A DNA stretch of 64,000 nucleotides, taken from an uncultured Propionivibrio sp. Its GTDB lineage: Bacteria; Pseudomonadota; Gammaproteobacteria; Burkholderiales; Rhodocyclaceae. The notes beneath the pieces are model-generated. The model saw nothing but the letters and a program-made list of their open reading frames with translations, did not search any database and was not told the DNA's origin. This document shows positions 52,486 through 61,649 of the stretch, piece by piece. The stretch's first letter is position 1. Each line of letters begins with the position of its first letter. The translations under genes were made by a program, and so were the position numbers. Location of the stretch: assembly GCF_963666255.1 (NCBI RefSeq), contig NZ_OY762656.1, forward strand, positions 1,984,001 through 2,048,000, written 5' to 3'.

Positions 52486-55400
52486 GGTGCTTCTCCTCTG
52501 TGGAAATCGTAGGTGCGTGCATTACCTGAAGATCCTGCAGCGCTTGAGCTAGGGCTGCAGCGGCGACTTGCGGGTCGGCGTCGGACTCTCGTGTGAGCAG
52601 ATCCAATACACTGCGTGCAAGGCTGGAGGACTGTTCAGTCGTGGCGACCAGCAGCGTGGCCTCCTGTCCGCCAGCGCTGGTGAGAGTCAAACTCAAGAAG
52701 CGCTCGGCCGTACGTGGCGCGTCCTTACGCTGCATCACTAGACGCAGCCAGCGACGATAATGACCAGAAATTTCCGTCACTGCCTGTGCAAAGCGGTCGA
52801 TAGTCTCGTCCGTCCAGGCGTCCAGAGGGCGCTGAACGAGTAGGCTTGCTACGGAATCGAGCCACTTCTCATCCGTCAGCGTTAAGTCCGTGCAACGAAG
52901 GATAAAGCTCTTGAGTCGGGCGTCTGCTAATCCAGCAGCTGCGCTCGAACATTCGGCCTGCAATTGGCTTCGAATCTTGCTAAGTGATCCAGACATTTCG
53001 AATGCCTGCCCCAACTCAGCAATGACGGTGTCTTGTAGCTTGCGTTGGCTCATTCCTAGATCCGTCAGCGCTGCGCCCAACCATTCCTGGAAAAGGGGAG
53101 TCCCCTTGCTCTGTGTGTGCGCTTTCGGTAGTGTTGAAGTGAGCAACAGGATCGGGTCCTGCGCCTTGCGCAAGGCCGAGCGAACCAGTGCAGCATCCTT
53201 GCTGACTCGTCTTGTCTGCTGCGTAAAGTCCGACAGTCTTGCGAACCAGTGGTATAGCGCACGGGCCAGTTCCAGATAGGTTTTGTCACCGCTGGGCGCC
53301 GCCCCGAGGGAGGCTAGCACAGCGCCGAGGTCGCGCATCAAATTGCGGCCTCGCTGCACCTGCGGAACTTCGTGCAAAGTGAATGTATGCGGATTCCGAT
53401 GCATGCGTTGAAGGTGCTCGCTGGATAGTTCCAGCACCAGTGTGCCGCGCTCGAAAACTGCGCAGCGACTGCGATGGATCATCAGATAAAGCGTGACCCA
53501 TACACTGGCCGGACCATTGCGCACTCCAAACGGAGGAGCGGCCAGAGCCTGAAGAACTTGCTCGAATGTGGGGGCATTTTCTCTTGCCAGAACGAGCGAA
53601 ATTTCCGCCCAGAGTGCGGAGATATCGACATGGGCCTCTGGTTTGGGTGCGACTAGTTTCCAGCCGTCGCTGCTAGCTTGCCATATGCCGGTGTCGCGTA
53701 ATAGAGTGGCATGGATTAGTCGTTCGGGCGGGTACTCGTTATCGCCAAAGAGAGGAGCTTCACCTGCACATGCCAACAGAGCGTCAAATAGCCGCTGACG
53801 TGCCAGAACGATAGCGGAAGCGGGGCGATTCTTGTTGATCAGTTCATTGATGATACGCGGCGCACGATGGAAGACCTTCTCGAACATCCAAGAAGCCACC
53901 TGACCAACGTTCATCGATTTGCTGTTCGGAATGATCTTCCCTTGGTACCAATACTCTGGACCAGTCTGTCCCGGGCTAGATGCTAATGCGGAGAGCACAA
54001 GCGCATCGACATCCTCTTTAGCTTGGAGGAGGCGGCTCTCAACGTACTGACTGGTCCAGGGGTCGAGTCGCTTGGAAGCCACTTCGCGTTGTACCGTCAG
54101 CCAAATTGCCAACTCTGCGAGCGCCGCCCTTCCTTGGGCAGACAACGACAGGCAGCAATACACACTGCGCAGATCGTCCGCGTTGCGTACGCGGTCCAAC
54201 GTCAGTAGTTCTTCCCGGGAATTCGTCGTTGTTAGAATCAGTCGAAGCCAGCCGTCGGGTTGCCCATCCGAATCATTCTGGTTGGTGCCTGCATGGGGCC
54301 AAGCTGTGATCGTTCCAACATCAATAGCCAATGTACGGATCGTTCCTCGGCGGTCATAGTGCTTGTTGGCCACAACCAATCGATTTCCAAGTGCGTGCGA
54401 GGCCCCTCGCACAATAAGCTCGTCATCGCTGGTCTGCGCTGCATGCTCATAGAGCGCTTCGATGTTAACGGCGTCTGATACGGCGAAACCGTATTCGGAG
54501 TGGTTGTGCCGACAAATCAACAGGCCTTGGCCTACAAGGCGGTCCAGTAGCTCCTGTGTCTCGGTGACTCTGAGGTTGCCTAGCGCAAATGCGACCAGCT
54601 CCGGAGTAATGCGTAGAGTGAGAGGCGCCTGTACTAACTCCAGCACGGCAATGGTCTTGAGTGCCAACAAGGCATCTGCGTCTTTCGCTTGCCTTTCAAT
54701 GTTCACCAGCGCAAATGCCCAACGACGTTCTGCAGCGAGATCGCGAAAGCGTAGTCCATTTCCCGATGCTAGATAGTCGAACATCTGGGGAAGGCGATAC
54801 CAGGGATATCCCTCTACGGAGGTGACCTGCGCGAAATCCCGAAGCCCCGCCGGCTCGTTGCTGTTGAGGAAAGCATGGAATGAGCGCTCGCTTTGACCAT
54901 AGCGCTTGGAGATAATGGCCAGAGAAGCTAACGCCAGGGGGTGGAGGGGGTAGAGTTTTTCGGGATGTTGAAACAGCCGGCGGTCAGCAGGCGTTGGCGC
55001 TCGAAGGATAGATTGCTCCAGTGCTGTTTGGAATACAGACCGTGCGGCTTCCAGAAGTTCGGGAGCTCGGTGTAGCAGCGGCTTGGCGCCCAGTGCATGA
55101 GTAGCGAAGTGCACGTAACGCTCGACGGGCTCGTCGAACGGGATCTCTTCGAAGCGAGACGCGACCTTGTGCCACTCTTCTCCAAGAGTGCGACCAATGC
55201 CCGCGGCGTAACTCGCGAAGTGCTGATGCTGAAGGACGACCATTACGAGAGAGTCATCTCCTTGCCGACATGCTTCTTCAGCCAGTTGCTGAAGTGCGAT
55301 CAGGTCCCCCGCTTCAGGGTGCATTGCGGCGTGCTCGACGAATTTCCCCACTTCATCAACCAGGAGCAACGTGCCAGAGAATCCTTGGGTACGAGCGACT

Positions 55401-55921
55401 AGCGCGAAATCGTGCATCAATTCCCCGGCAACCGCGTTGATGGGGCGCCCCTTGTAGAAGCCTGGCTCACTTAGATGACGTTGCAAGGTGCTGACTCCCT
55501 TGCATTGGCGCCAGCCTTCCAGAGCGCGATGGATTTCCGCTTCCAGTGCTAAGCCGATGGACAGCCGTGCCCCCACGATTGCGAGCGTGAAACGTCTGGA
55601 GCTCGTGAATAGCTCAGCGACAGCCGCAGAGGCCTTTCGCAGCATTTCCGAGGTCGCAGGATGCGCGTCATTACCGGCGAGCAACTGGGCAAGCACAATG
55701 CCCAGCGCAGACTTGCCGCTTCCATAAGGGCCAACCAATTTCCAGGCACGCTGCGACCGACATTCCGTAAGCGCCGTACCAATCTGCTTGAGTGCATGGA
55801 CAGCATTAGGCGTCGGTAGGTAGCTGGCGAGTGCCGTATCGTCATGGAGATCACGGCTTAGAGAGATGGAGCGGGTGTGGCGTCCGTTCAGCTCTAGTCC
55901 ATCGATGATTCGTTTAAGCAT
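52463..55921 (-). CDS. sspC: SspC-like P-loop ATPase
   Basis: A 1152-residue ATPase from ATG 55921, which has AGGAGG nine bases upstream and overlaps the SspB-like stop by 8 bp. Walker A is GPYGSGKS (64-71). Walker B is LLLVDEVGKFVEH (about 182-194), followed by LQQLAEEACRQGDDSLVMVV. The long C-terminal part is helical and has no named domain. Position between DUF4007 and SspD fits SspC, the ATPase partner of the phosphorothioation complex. Its length is large and also recalls BrxC/PglY ATPases of BREX systems, so SspC homology should be checked. The protein may power DNA opening or choose the target site. Confidence 0.75.
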   Translation of the reverse strand: MLKRIIDGLELNGRHTRSISLSRDLHDDTALASYLPTPNAVHALKQIGTALTECRSQRAWKLVGPYGSGKSALGIVLAQLLAGNDAHPATSEMLRKASAAVAELFTSSRRFTLAIVGARLSIGLALEAEIHRALEGWRQCKGVSTLQRHLSEPGFYKGRPINAVAGELMHDFALVARTQGFSGTLLLVDEVGKFVEHAAMHPEAGDLIALQQLAEEACRQGDDSLVMVVLQHQHFASYAAGIGRTLGEEWHKVASRFEEIPFDEPVERYVHFATHALGAKPLLHRAPELLEAARSVFQTALEQSILRAPTPADRRLFQHPEKLYPLHPLALASLAIISKRYGQSERSFHAFLNSNEPAGLRDFAQVTSVEGYPWYRLPQMFDYLASGNGLRFRDLAAERRWAFALVNIERQAKDADALLALKTIAVLELVQAPLTLRITPELVAFALGNLRVTETQELLDRLVGQGLLICRHNHSEYGFAVSDAVNIEALYEHAAQTSDDELIVRGASHALGNRLVVANKHYDRRGTIRTLAIDVGTITAWPHAGTNQNDSDGQPDGWLRLILTTTNSREELLTLDRVRNADDLRSVYCCLSLSAQGRAALAELAIWLTVQREVASKRLDPWTSQYVESRLLQAKEDVDALVLSALASSPGQTGPEYWYQGKIIPNSKSMNVGQVASWMFEKVFHRAPRIINELINKNRPASAIVLARQRLFDALLACAGEAPLFGDNEYPPERLIHATLLRDTGIWQASSDGWKLVAPKPEAHVDISALWAEISLVLARENAPTFEQVLQALAAPPFGVRNGPASVWVTLYLMIHRSRCAVFERGTLVLELSSEHLQRMHRNPHTFTLHEVPQVQRGRNLMRDLGAVLASLGAAPSGDKTYLELARALYHWFARLSDFTQQTRRVSKDAALVRSALRKAQDPILLLTSTLPKAHTQSKGTPLFQEWLGAALTDLGMSQRKLQDTVIAELGQAFEMSGSLSKIRSQLQAECSSAAAGLADARLKSFILRCTDLTLTDEKWLDSVASLLVQRPLDAWTDETIDRFAQAVTEISGHYRRWLRLVMQRKDAPRTAERFLSLTLTSAGGQEATLLVATTEQSSSLARSVLDLLTRESDADPQVAAAALAQALQDLQVMHAPTISTEEKHHGKREAS

Positions 55922-56819
55922 GGATGGGAGCCTCCTCTTGTGTCTCCAGTAGGTAGTACGGATCGATGCGGTTGCGCTGGAGTACAACGCTTTGTGTGTC
56001 GGAGGTGTCAACAAAACGTAGGGCGTCGCGTAAGGGGCCTTGCGCCAAATTCTCTACGAAAGCGCGCAACTGAAATTCATCCAGCCGGAAGACGGCTCCG
56101 GGGCTTCCCGCCCCCTTGAGCAAACGATGAAAATCAACAGATGACAAGCCTTTCTCGCACGAAGCCACGAACTCTATCAACGCGATAGCAAACACGCGTT
56201 GGCTCAAACCGATCGGCGTGCGAAGACCGGTGTTAAAGACGATACGTCCATCCTCTTCCTTGGCTGCGCGTAGCAATGCAAGGTCCTGCAGCGGGCACCA
56301 GGAAGTATCGTCGCCGTTGCGCTCGGCTTGGTAGTAGCTTTGGAGAAAAATGGCGGCGTGCTGCTCCAGCGTGCTAGTGGCAAGCGGCCTAGCCGAAACC
56401 GCTGCACGTTGAGCCAGTGCGGTGATTAGCCGCTGGCGGTCGAAGCGTACAAGTCGCCCCTCACCGAAGACCTCCGACCAGGCTGCCAGTGCTGCACGTG
56501 TGCAGAGGCGCCAATGCAACAACCATAATGACTCTAGAGACTCTAGATGCTGGTCCCATCCGCGCTTGGGGTCGAGCAGCTTGCGGCCGACGGGGCCTGG
56601 TTGGTGACCATGCCCAGTCGTGGGCACAAGAACACCCGTAGCTTCGCACCAGAATTGCAGTGACTTCAGCATGTTGCGGCCGATACCTAGCGTGTGCATC
56701 GCCCGCTCTTCATCCTTCAAGAGATCAGGGGTTACGGAAACAGCTTGGTAGGCCTTTGGCAGCCAGCCGTATCGGCATACGAAGGACTCATGTCCGGAAA
56801 AACGATCAGCGATTGTCAT
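55914..56819 (-). CDS. sspB: SspB-like DUF4007 protein
   Basis: A 301-residue DUF4007 protein. The N-terminal motif FSGHESFVCRYGWLPKAYQAV is the family signature. SspB of the SspABCD systems is, as I recall, a DUF4007-type nicking endonuclease that makes the break for sulfur incorporation. No classical nuclease motif is visible, and the conserved H of SGHESF may matter. ATG 56819 lies six residues before the signature; the ribosome site there is poor, so an upstream start (for example 56885) is possible. It is the first gene of the defence operon and overlaps sspC, so expression is coupled. Confidence 0.75.
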   Translation of the reverse strand: MTIADRFSGHESFVCRYGWLPKAYQAVSVTPDLLKDEERAMHTLGIGRNMLKSLQFWCEATGVLVPTTGHGHQPGPVGRKLLDPKRGWDQHLESLESLWLLHWRLCTRAALAAWSEVFGEGRLVRFDRQRLITALAQRAAVSARPLATSTLEQHAAIFLQSYYQAERNGDDTSWCPLQDLALLRAAKEEDGRIVFNTGLRTPIGLSQRVFAIALIEFVASCEKGLSSVDFHRLLKGAGSPGAVFRLDEFQLRAFVENLAQGPLRDALRFVDTSDTQSVVLQRNRIDPYYLLETQEEAPIHA

Positions 56820-57617
56820 TAAATATTGTTCTAATTCGTTGTTGCGGGAAGTTTCAGTGTTCCAGTTTGACTGGTATATGGCCATGGCAATGGCTTGGCA
56901 ACAACGCGGCGATGCGAATCTACCAAATGACCATGCGGAATCCATGGATTGCGAACTAAGGCTTCGGCAAGGGCAACTTTCCCCATTGTCCGTACTAATT
57001 TTTCAAGAATGAACTTCATAAAGGGCACACAGCAGTAAGACGCGTGTTGAACAGGATCAATAGTACCCTAAGTGTGTCTTTATCCGACACCCTCACCATC
57101 CAGTCCAGACCGTTTTCAGGTGCCCCCAGGTTACGTGAAATCATGCCACTCAAAGAAGCGCAGCGAGCACCCCATTTAGGAATGACTTCCCAATCGTGGA
57201 ATTTCTTACCCATTGCTGCCCGCACTCAGATCGAGACTCTCGTCGATGTCATGTCGGGTTAGATGGGTGTGGCTATCATCAATACTTGGTCGGGTAATCC
57301 GTCTGGTTTCATCCAAGGTGAATAAATTCAATTCTGAATTTAATTGGATTTTGTCTAGATAAGATGATTGGGAAGTCGGCGGGTATGTTTCTAGAGAATG
57401 TAAATAATACAAATAAAAAAATACTTCTATCTTATTGTATGGAAGAGGGTGGTGATATCAGATGTTTGAAATGTTTCTATTAACGGAGAGAATAAAGTAC
57501 GCGCGCACTTTACCTTTCTCGTTTAATTAATTTTAATCGACTGTTTCTACTCTCTTTTTATTTGTGTATTGAATAAATTGTTCCTGATGGTTAATCATTA
57601 AAAGAGAGATGGCTAAA
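56820..57617. other. Divergent non-coding region, AT-rich on its right half
   Basis: This region holds the start of the leftward defence operon and of the rightward relaxase gene. No gene is supported. From about 57300 to 57617 it is clearly AT-rich and has short palindromes such as aaagt-acgcgcgc-acttt (from about 57496). This fits an origin of transfer or replication beside a MobA/MobL gene, which is suggestive only. Confidence 0.5.
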
Positions 57618-58358
57618 ATGGCAAGTTTTCATTTGAGCGTTAAAAACGGTAGAAAGGGAACTGCAGCAAATCATGCGGCGTACATTGCCAGACAAGGCAA
57701 GCATGGCACTGCAGACAAGAAGGCCGACTTACGACTGGTCAGTCATGGAAATCTTCCAGAGTGGGCAGAAGGAGATCCCTTTGTTCTCTGGAGAGCCGCA
57801 GACAAGTACGAGCGCGCCAATGGCGCTGCGTATCGTGAATATGAGCTTGCGCTGCCAGGCGAATTGAGTCTGGAGAAAAATACAGAACTTGCTCGTGCAT
57901 TCATTGAAAAACATGTGGGAAATAAGCCGTACCAATTGGCAATTCATGCCCCCATAGCGGCCTTCGGGAAAATTCCTCAACCACATATGCACCTGATGAT
58001 CTGTGACAGAAAACCAGACGGCATTTTTAGGCTACCAGAGCAATTTTTCAGTCGCCACAATCCCAATCATCCGGAAATTGGTGGCTGCAAAAAAGATAGC
58101 GGAGGGAAAAGCAAGCAAGAAATGCGGGAGCAGTTGGCATTTGTCCGTGAGGATTGGGCTCGGATGCAAAATTCTGTTTTGGCACAGAACGGACACTCAG
58201 CACGAGTCGATCATCGGAGTCACCGAGACAGAGGAATTGACCACCCCCCTGAAATCCACTTGGGACGTTTTGCTATCAATAAAATGACCGATGAAGAGAA
58301 GATGCAATTTCAAGAAAGACGAAATGGCAAAGCAGCGCACCAAGTAAATGAAACTTGA
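57618..58358 (+). CDS. mobL: MobA/MobL-family relaxase, short form
   Basis: A 246-residue MobA/MobL relaxase domain without the usual C-terminal extension. ATG 57618 is favoured: AGAGAG lies 9 bases before it, while the ATG at 57609 abuts that site. The N-terminal SFHLSVKNGRKGTAANHAAYIAR holds the catalytic Tyr, and PQPHMHLMICDRK is the HxH metal motif. It would nick the island's oriT for mobilisation in trans. No coupling protein or T4SS is near, so mobilisation would need a helper element. The C-terminal end is rich in charged residues. Loss of the primase/helicase half may be ancient. Confidence 0.82.
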   Translation: MASFHLSVKNGRKGTAANHAAYIARQGKHGTADKKADLRLVSHGNLPEWAEGDPFVLWRAADKYERANGAAYREYELALPGELSLEKNTELARAFIEKHVGNKPYQLAIHAPIAAFGKIPQPHMHLMICDRKPDGIFRLPEQFFSRHNPNHPEIGGCKKDSGGKSKQEMREQLAFVREDWARMQNSVLAQNGHSARVDHRSHRDRGIDHPPEIHLGRFAINKMTDEEKMQFQERRNGKAAHQVNET

Positions 58359-58944
58359 CGTTCGACATCACTCAGCTGGGCTTCCATGTGGCAGTTGAAA
58401 GGTCAGGTAGGCAAACCCGCGATCACATCACATGCTCCTCGCTTGGAGGAAAACAGCGCACAGGGAAGCTCGGACTGGTAGGTTGCTGACGTTCATTGCT
58501 ACTTGGATGTTGGATATCGATAGAAGATTCTCAAGTCAATCAACTCACTCACCGATTTCCGAATAGCGTGAAGGGAAAGCTTTTGGCCCCCTGCCGTTAA
58601 GTAGTAAAAAACTTGCTCGAGTTGGATCAGTCGGCGACGATTTTGATGGCTACCATGCTGTTATTAATACATATTGTCCTTATCGCGTCGTGCCGTTTGG
58701 TTGGTAGCGCTGATTGATCTGATCCCTTCTTGGTGTCGCGTTGATATGTCTTGGCGAGTGCAGCCGGATCGCTTAGCACACGTCAAGCGCATTCGCGCCA
58801 CCGGCAGGGGATTCCGCGCAAAACAGTTGTCACGCCGGCGATTGAGCGCCAAGCCGGCGCCAAGAAAACAGTAGGTCGAGAATCGGTTACGGTGCTTTCT
58901 GAGACCGCTGCACTCGCATGTGGCTCGAACATAAGGAAGTAGAA
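58359..58944. other. Non-coding gap before the RepA-like gene
   Basis: No supported gene in about 590 bp. Short frames occur on both strands but lack homology or ribosome sites. It probably holds the promoter of the RepA-like gene. Confidence 0.4.
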
Positions 58945-60054
58945 ATGAACCCCCAATCGATTTACGAACCGCGACGCCATGTGGTAATTGAATGCGCCGA
59001 CCAAACTCAAATGCGACCACTGGATGTGGTGTTGCCGAATTTTCTTTTTCGTCGCAAGGTGACTGTATTGGGCGGGCCCCCGGCAAGCGGAAAAGGTGCC
59101 ATCGAAGCTGCAATCGCGGCTCGGACTTCCCGAGGTGGAAGTCACCCTTCCTGGCCAGATCCAACGCCATCATCTCAAGGCAAGGTGCTCTTCTTTAGCG
59201 GTAACGAGGACGATCCTGAAGATACCTTGAAACCACGTCTGATGGCTCAAGGCGCCGATATGCGGAATATCTATTTTTTTAAGGGAATGAGGCAGTATGG
59301 CAATCGTGTCGATGCCCATTTTTGTGAGCGGGATGTCGAAGCCCTCGAGTCATGGATGGGTAAGGTGGGTAGCGGCTTCGATTTATTTGTGGTTGATCCG
59401 ATTGTTCAGGCCGTTGATGGCGACTCGACCAGTCAAGCAAAGGTTTTGCGAGCACTGGATAATCTGGCAGAGGTTTCCGCGAGACTTAATGTAGCCATCT
59501 TGGGCGGGCATCATGTCGTCAAATCAGCTAAGGGGCGCGATCCCCTCGGTCGTGTCGCCGGACCGCTTGCCTATGGAGGGAAGCCTCGTGCCGTTTGGGT
59601 AACAGCCCATAATACCAATAGGCGCACCGGTGAAGATGACTTTGTCCTGGTAAATGCAAAAGCCAGTCTAACTGCTAACGCGGGGGGGTGGAGTTACCGG
59701 ATCGATAGTGCCACTGTTGCAGATGAGTACGGACCGTTGGCAACATCGGTTGTTCGCTGGGGGCAACGTTACGAAGGACGAGCGTCTGATATCTTGCAAC
59801 AAATCGAGCGTGCGCCAAAAAAAGAAGCTGACGCGCTCGAAAAGGCCATACGCTTCCTTGAAAAGTTGTTGCAAGACGGCCCAGTTGCATATCCAGAGAT
59901 TCAACGATCAGCTATGGAGAGTGGCATATCTGGAGGGACGCTCGTGCGAGCAAAGAAGGAGCGCGGGATTACGCATAAGAAGCAGTCAGGGAGCAAACAC
60001 GGTGCGTATTATTGGTCCCTGCCTGAGCATTGTGATCGCCAACTGGCGGCATAG
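58945..60054 (+). CDS. RepA-like AAA ATPase (replicative helicase family)
   Basis: A 369-residue RecA-fold ATPase of the RepA/RSF1010 helicase type. ATG 58945 has AAGGAAG upstream. Walker A is GGPPASGKG, and the Walker B region is FDLFVVDPIVQ, preceded by KVLFFSGNEDDPEDTLKPRL. GPLAYGGKPRAVWVTAHN is typical of this family. The C-terminal 90 residues are a winged-helix-like segment (AIRFLEKLLQDGPVAYPEIQ). Such proteins are common on islands with AlpA regulators and relaxases and may serve an excised replicative state. The overlap with plasmid replication is inferred. Confidence 0.82.
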   Translation: MNPQSIYEPRRHVVIECADQTQMRPLDVVLPNFLFRRKVTVLGGPPASGKGAIEAAIAARTSRGGSHPSWPDPTPSSQGKVLFFSGNEDDPEDTLKPRLMAQGADMRNIYFFKGMRQYGNRVDAHFCERDVEALESWMGKVGSGFDLFVVDPIVQAVDGDSTSQAKVLRALDNLAEVSARLNVAILGGHHVVKSAKGRDPLGRVAGPLAYGGKPRAVWVTAHNTNRRTGEDDFVLVNAKASLTANAGGWSYRIDSATVADEYGPLATSVVRWGQRYEGRASDILQQIERAPKKEADALEKAIRFLEKLLQDGPVAYPEIQRSAMESGISGGTLVRAKKERGITHKKQSGSKHGAYYWSLPEHCDRQLAA

Positions 60055-60135
60055 CTTGACGTGATTTATGCGGCTTCAACTGGAAAATGGTGAGGCGGAA
60101 TTTCGCCTCACCTCCTCGTCATTCAACGACGTGCT

Positions 60136-61080
60136 TTAGTTCGATGTGTTGAACGTGCCGGCGCCATGCGTTGAACGCCATCGTCTCACACGATCATTCA
60201 GCATGTTTTGATCGAGCGGGATCTTATTCCCGCGCGCGTCTTCCCATCGAATGCTGTCCCCATCATTGACAACAACGCACGAATTCTGGGTCCCCGCGCG
60301 ACCAATTAGAATAGCCATTACTTGAGTCGGCGTAAGTGCGGGAGATTCGGTAAGAATTTCGTGAATTTCCGCACCGACCTTGTCGAAACGCCGCTTCACT
60401 TCGATAGCCGGGGGCCTCGTTGAAGCATCAAGGTCAGGACTGATTATCGAGTGCTGCTTACTGCCCATGCATGGCGTTTCGCATTTTTCCTGAAACGACT
60501 CAGTGGAAGAGTCAGACTTGTCGGGTTCGTTAGCTTTCAGCACCCAAGATTGTTTTGCATTCTGAGTGCCACTGGTATCGCTAGCGCTCGACTTGGTGAC
60601 TATTGCGTCATCTGTCCCCGGATTGGAGTAATCGATGATGCACAGCTTGATTTTTTCAAAGGCGCAAAAGCTGGCAAGATCATCGGGAAACAGGTATGAC
60701 AATTTTGTCCACCACTTCCACTTACGGAAATCAGGGACTTCGAGTGCTCTGATCTCGGGCGGATCTAGTACCTCCGAACGGTCTTTTCTCCATGCCTGAA
60801 GTTGCAAACCCGCTATCTGCTTTGAAAGCTGTCTGCATAGGTTTGCCATGCAACATTCGCGACGAAGGACTATCTCCTCACACTTCGGCGTCACCGGATC
60901 AAACCTTCTCCTGTAAGCGTTGTAGGTGTCGCATCGACCACAATAATCGTTGCGCTCGCAAGGGTGTTGGGCAACTGCAATCAAGTTAACAATGCCATCA
61001 ACACTATACATTTCGAGTTCAGGTACGCTGATTGCTAATCGATAAGACGGCCGAAGTATCTGGGGTGTGGGGGAGCTCAT
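60136..61080 (-). CDS. Hypothetical Cys-rich protein, cotranscribed with AlpA-like gene
   Basis: A 314-residue protein, unrecognised. The N-terminal third carries a possible zinc-binding Cys series: CERNDYCGRCDTY, then PKCEEIVLRRECCMANLC. The middle is low-complexity Ser/Asp-rich, and the C-terminus has a helical part (GAEIHEILTESPALTPTQV), followed by AILIGRAGTQNS and RWEDARGNKIPLDQNMLNDRVRRW, which may be a small helix-turn-helix. It overlaps the AlpA-like gene by 4 bp (ATGA), so it is translated with it. A DNA-binding role for island maintenance is possible. The function is unknown. Confidence 0.6.
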   Translation of the reverse strand: MSSPTPQILRPSYRLAISVPELEMYSVDGIVNLIAVAQHPCERNDYCGRCDTYNAYRRRFDPVTPKCEEIVLRRECCMANLCRQLSKQIAGLQLQAWRKDRSEVLDPPEIRALEVPDFRKWKWWTKLSYLFPDDLASFCAFEKIKLCIIDYSNPGTDDAIVTKSSASDTSGTQNAKQSWVLKANEPDKSDSSTESFQEKCETPCMGSKQHSIISPDLDASTRPPAIEVKRRFDKVGAEIHEILTESPALTPTQVMAILIGRAGTQNSCVVVNDGDSIRWEDARGNKIPLDQNMLNDRVRRWRSTHGAGTFNTSN

Positions 61081-61649
61081 TTTGAACCTCCTGTAACCTC
61101 TGCGGACGTCGATGTTCCCGGCGTGGATTTTTCGCTTATCGCTGTTAAGGGCTCGGCTTTTCGGCGTCGCCGCGTGTTGTGAGTATCCTTTGAGCAGTTG
61201 CCCTCTACGCTAGGTCGGACGTTGGCTTGATTGTAAATCCAACGTAGTACTTGCGAGAGCAACCAGCCTACAGCGCCGCGTTTGCCGTTAGCGGCAAGCG
61301 AGAATGGGCGGGGGAAGGTCGGGTCGTAGTATTTGTTGTCATCTGACTCGTTGAGTCGAAGGTAGACAGATGATGAAGACAAGCCCGTGACGTGTGTTAC
61401 TTCCGGTAGTCGAATGACGCGATCTACGAAAACGGAGGTGTTTGGTTCGACCGTGTTTGCTTCGGTATGGTATGAATTGCTTTCATGCGCTAGTAGATTT
61501 CCTTTCAAGAGGGTTGGCGAGTTTGGAGGCTGAGAGTCTGCTGGCGCCCTCTTTGACATCATTCCGTTCAGTATTTGTTGTTTGCCCGTCGCTATAAGCG
61601 ATGAGCTCGGGGGCAATGCGGGTGCTGTTGTTTTGGATGCAAATGACAT
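61077..61649 (-). CDS. AlpA-like regulator
   Basis: A 190-residue protein from ATG 61649, which has GAGGT at a good distance. The longer frame to 61892 has no conservation. Residues about 75-140 read RVIRLPEVTHVTGLSSSSVYLRLN and, later, YDPTFPRPFSLAANGKRGAVGWLLSQV. This is the AlpA excisionase-type helix-turn-helix. The N-terminal 70 residues and the basic tail (HNTRRRRKAEP) are unusual extensions. AlpA proteins control integrase genes and excision of P4-type islands. It lies 578 bp downstream of the integrase on the same strand. Confidence 0.8.
   Translation of the reverse strand: MSFASKTTAPALPPSSSLIATGKQQILNGMMSKRAPADSQPPNSPTLLKGNLLAHESNSYHTEANTVEPNTSVFVDRVIRLPEVTHVTGLSSSSVYLRLNESDDNKYYDPTFPRPFSLAANGKRGAVGWLLSQVLRWIYNQANVRPSVEGNCSKDTHNTRRRRKAEPLTAISEKSTPGTSTSAEVTGGSK

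Noticed and set aside
52463-55921. Reading the large ATPase as BREX BrxC/PglY
   Set aside because: The Walker region is similar, but no PglZ, BrxL or PglX-like gene is present, and DUF4007 plus a short PAPS-family protein fit SspBCD better. It is kept as an alternative to test.
57016-57225. Small minus-strand frame of 69 codons upstream of sspB
   Set aside because: No homology is recognised and there is no ribosome site. I left it in the non-coding region, although a small regulator cannot be fully excluded.
58664-59173. Minus-strand frame of 169 codons before and within the RepA-like gene
   Set aside because: It has no domain or ribosome site, and much of it is antisense to the ATPase N-terminus.
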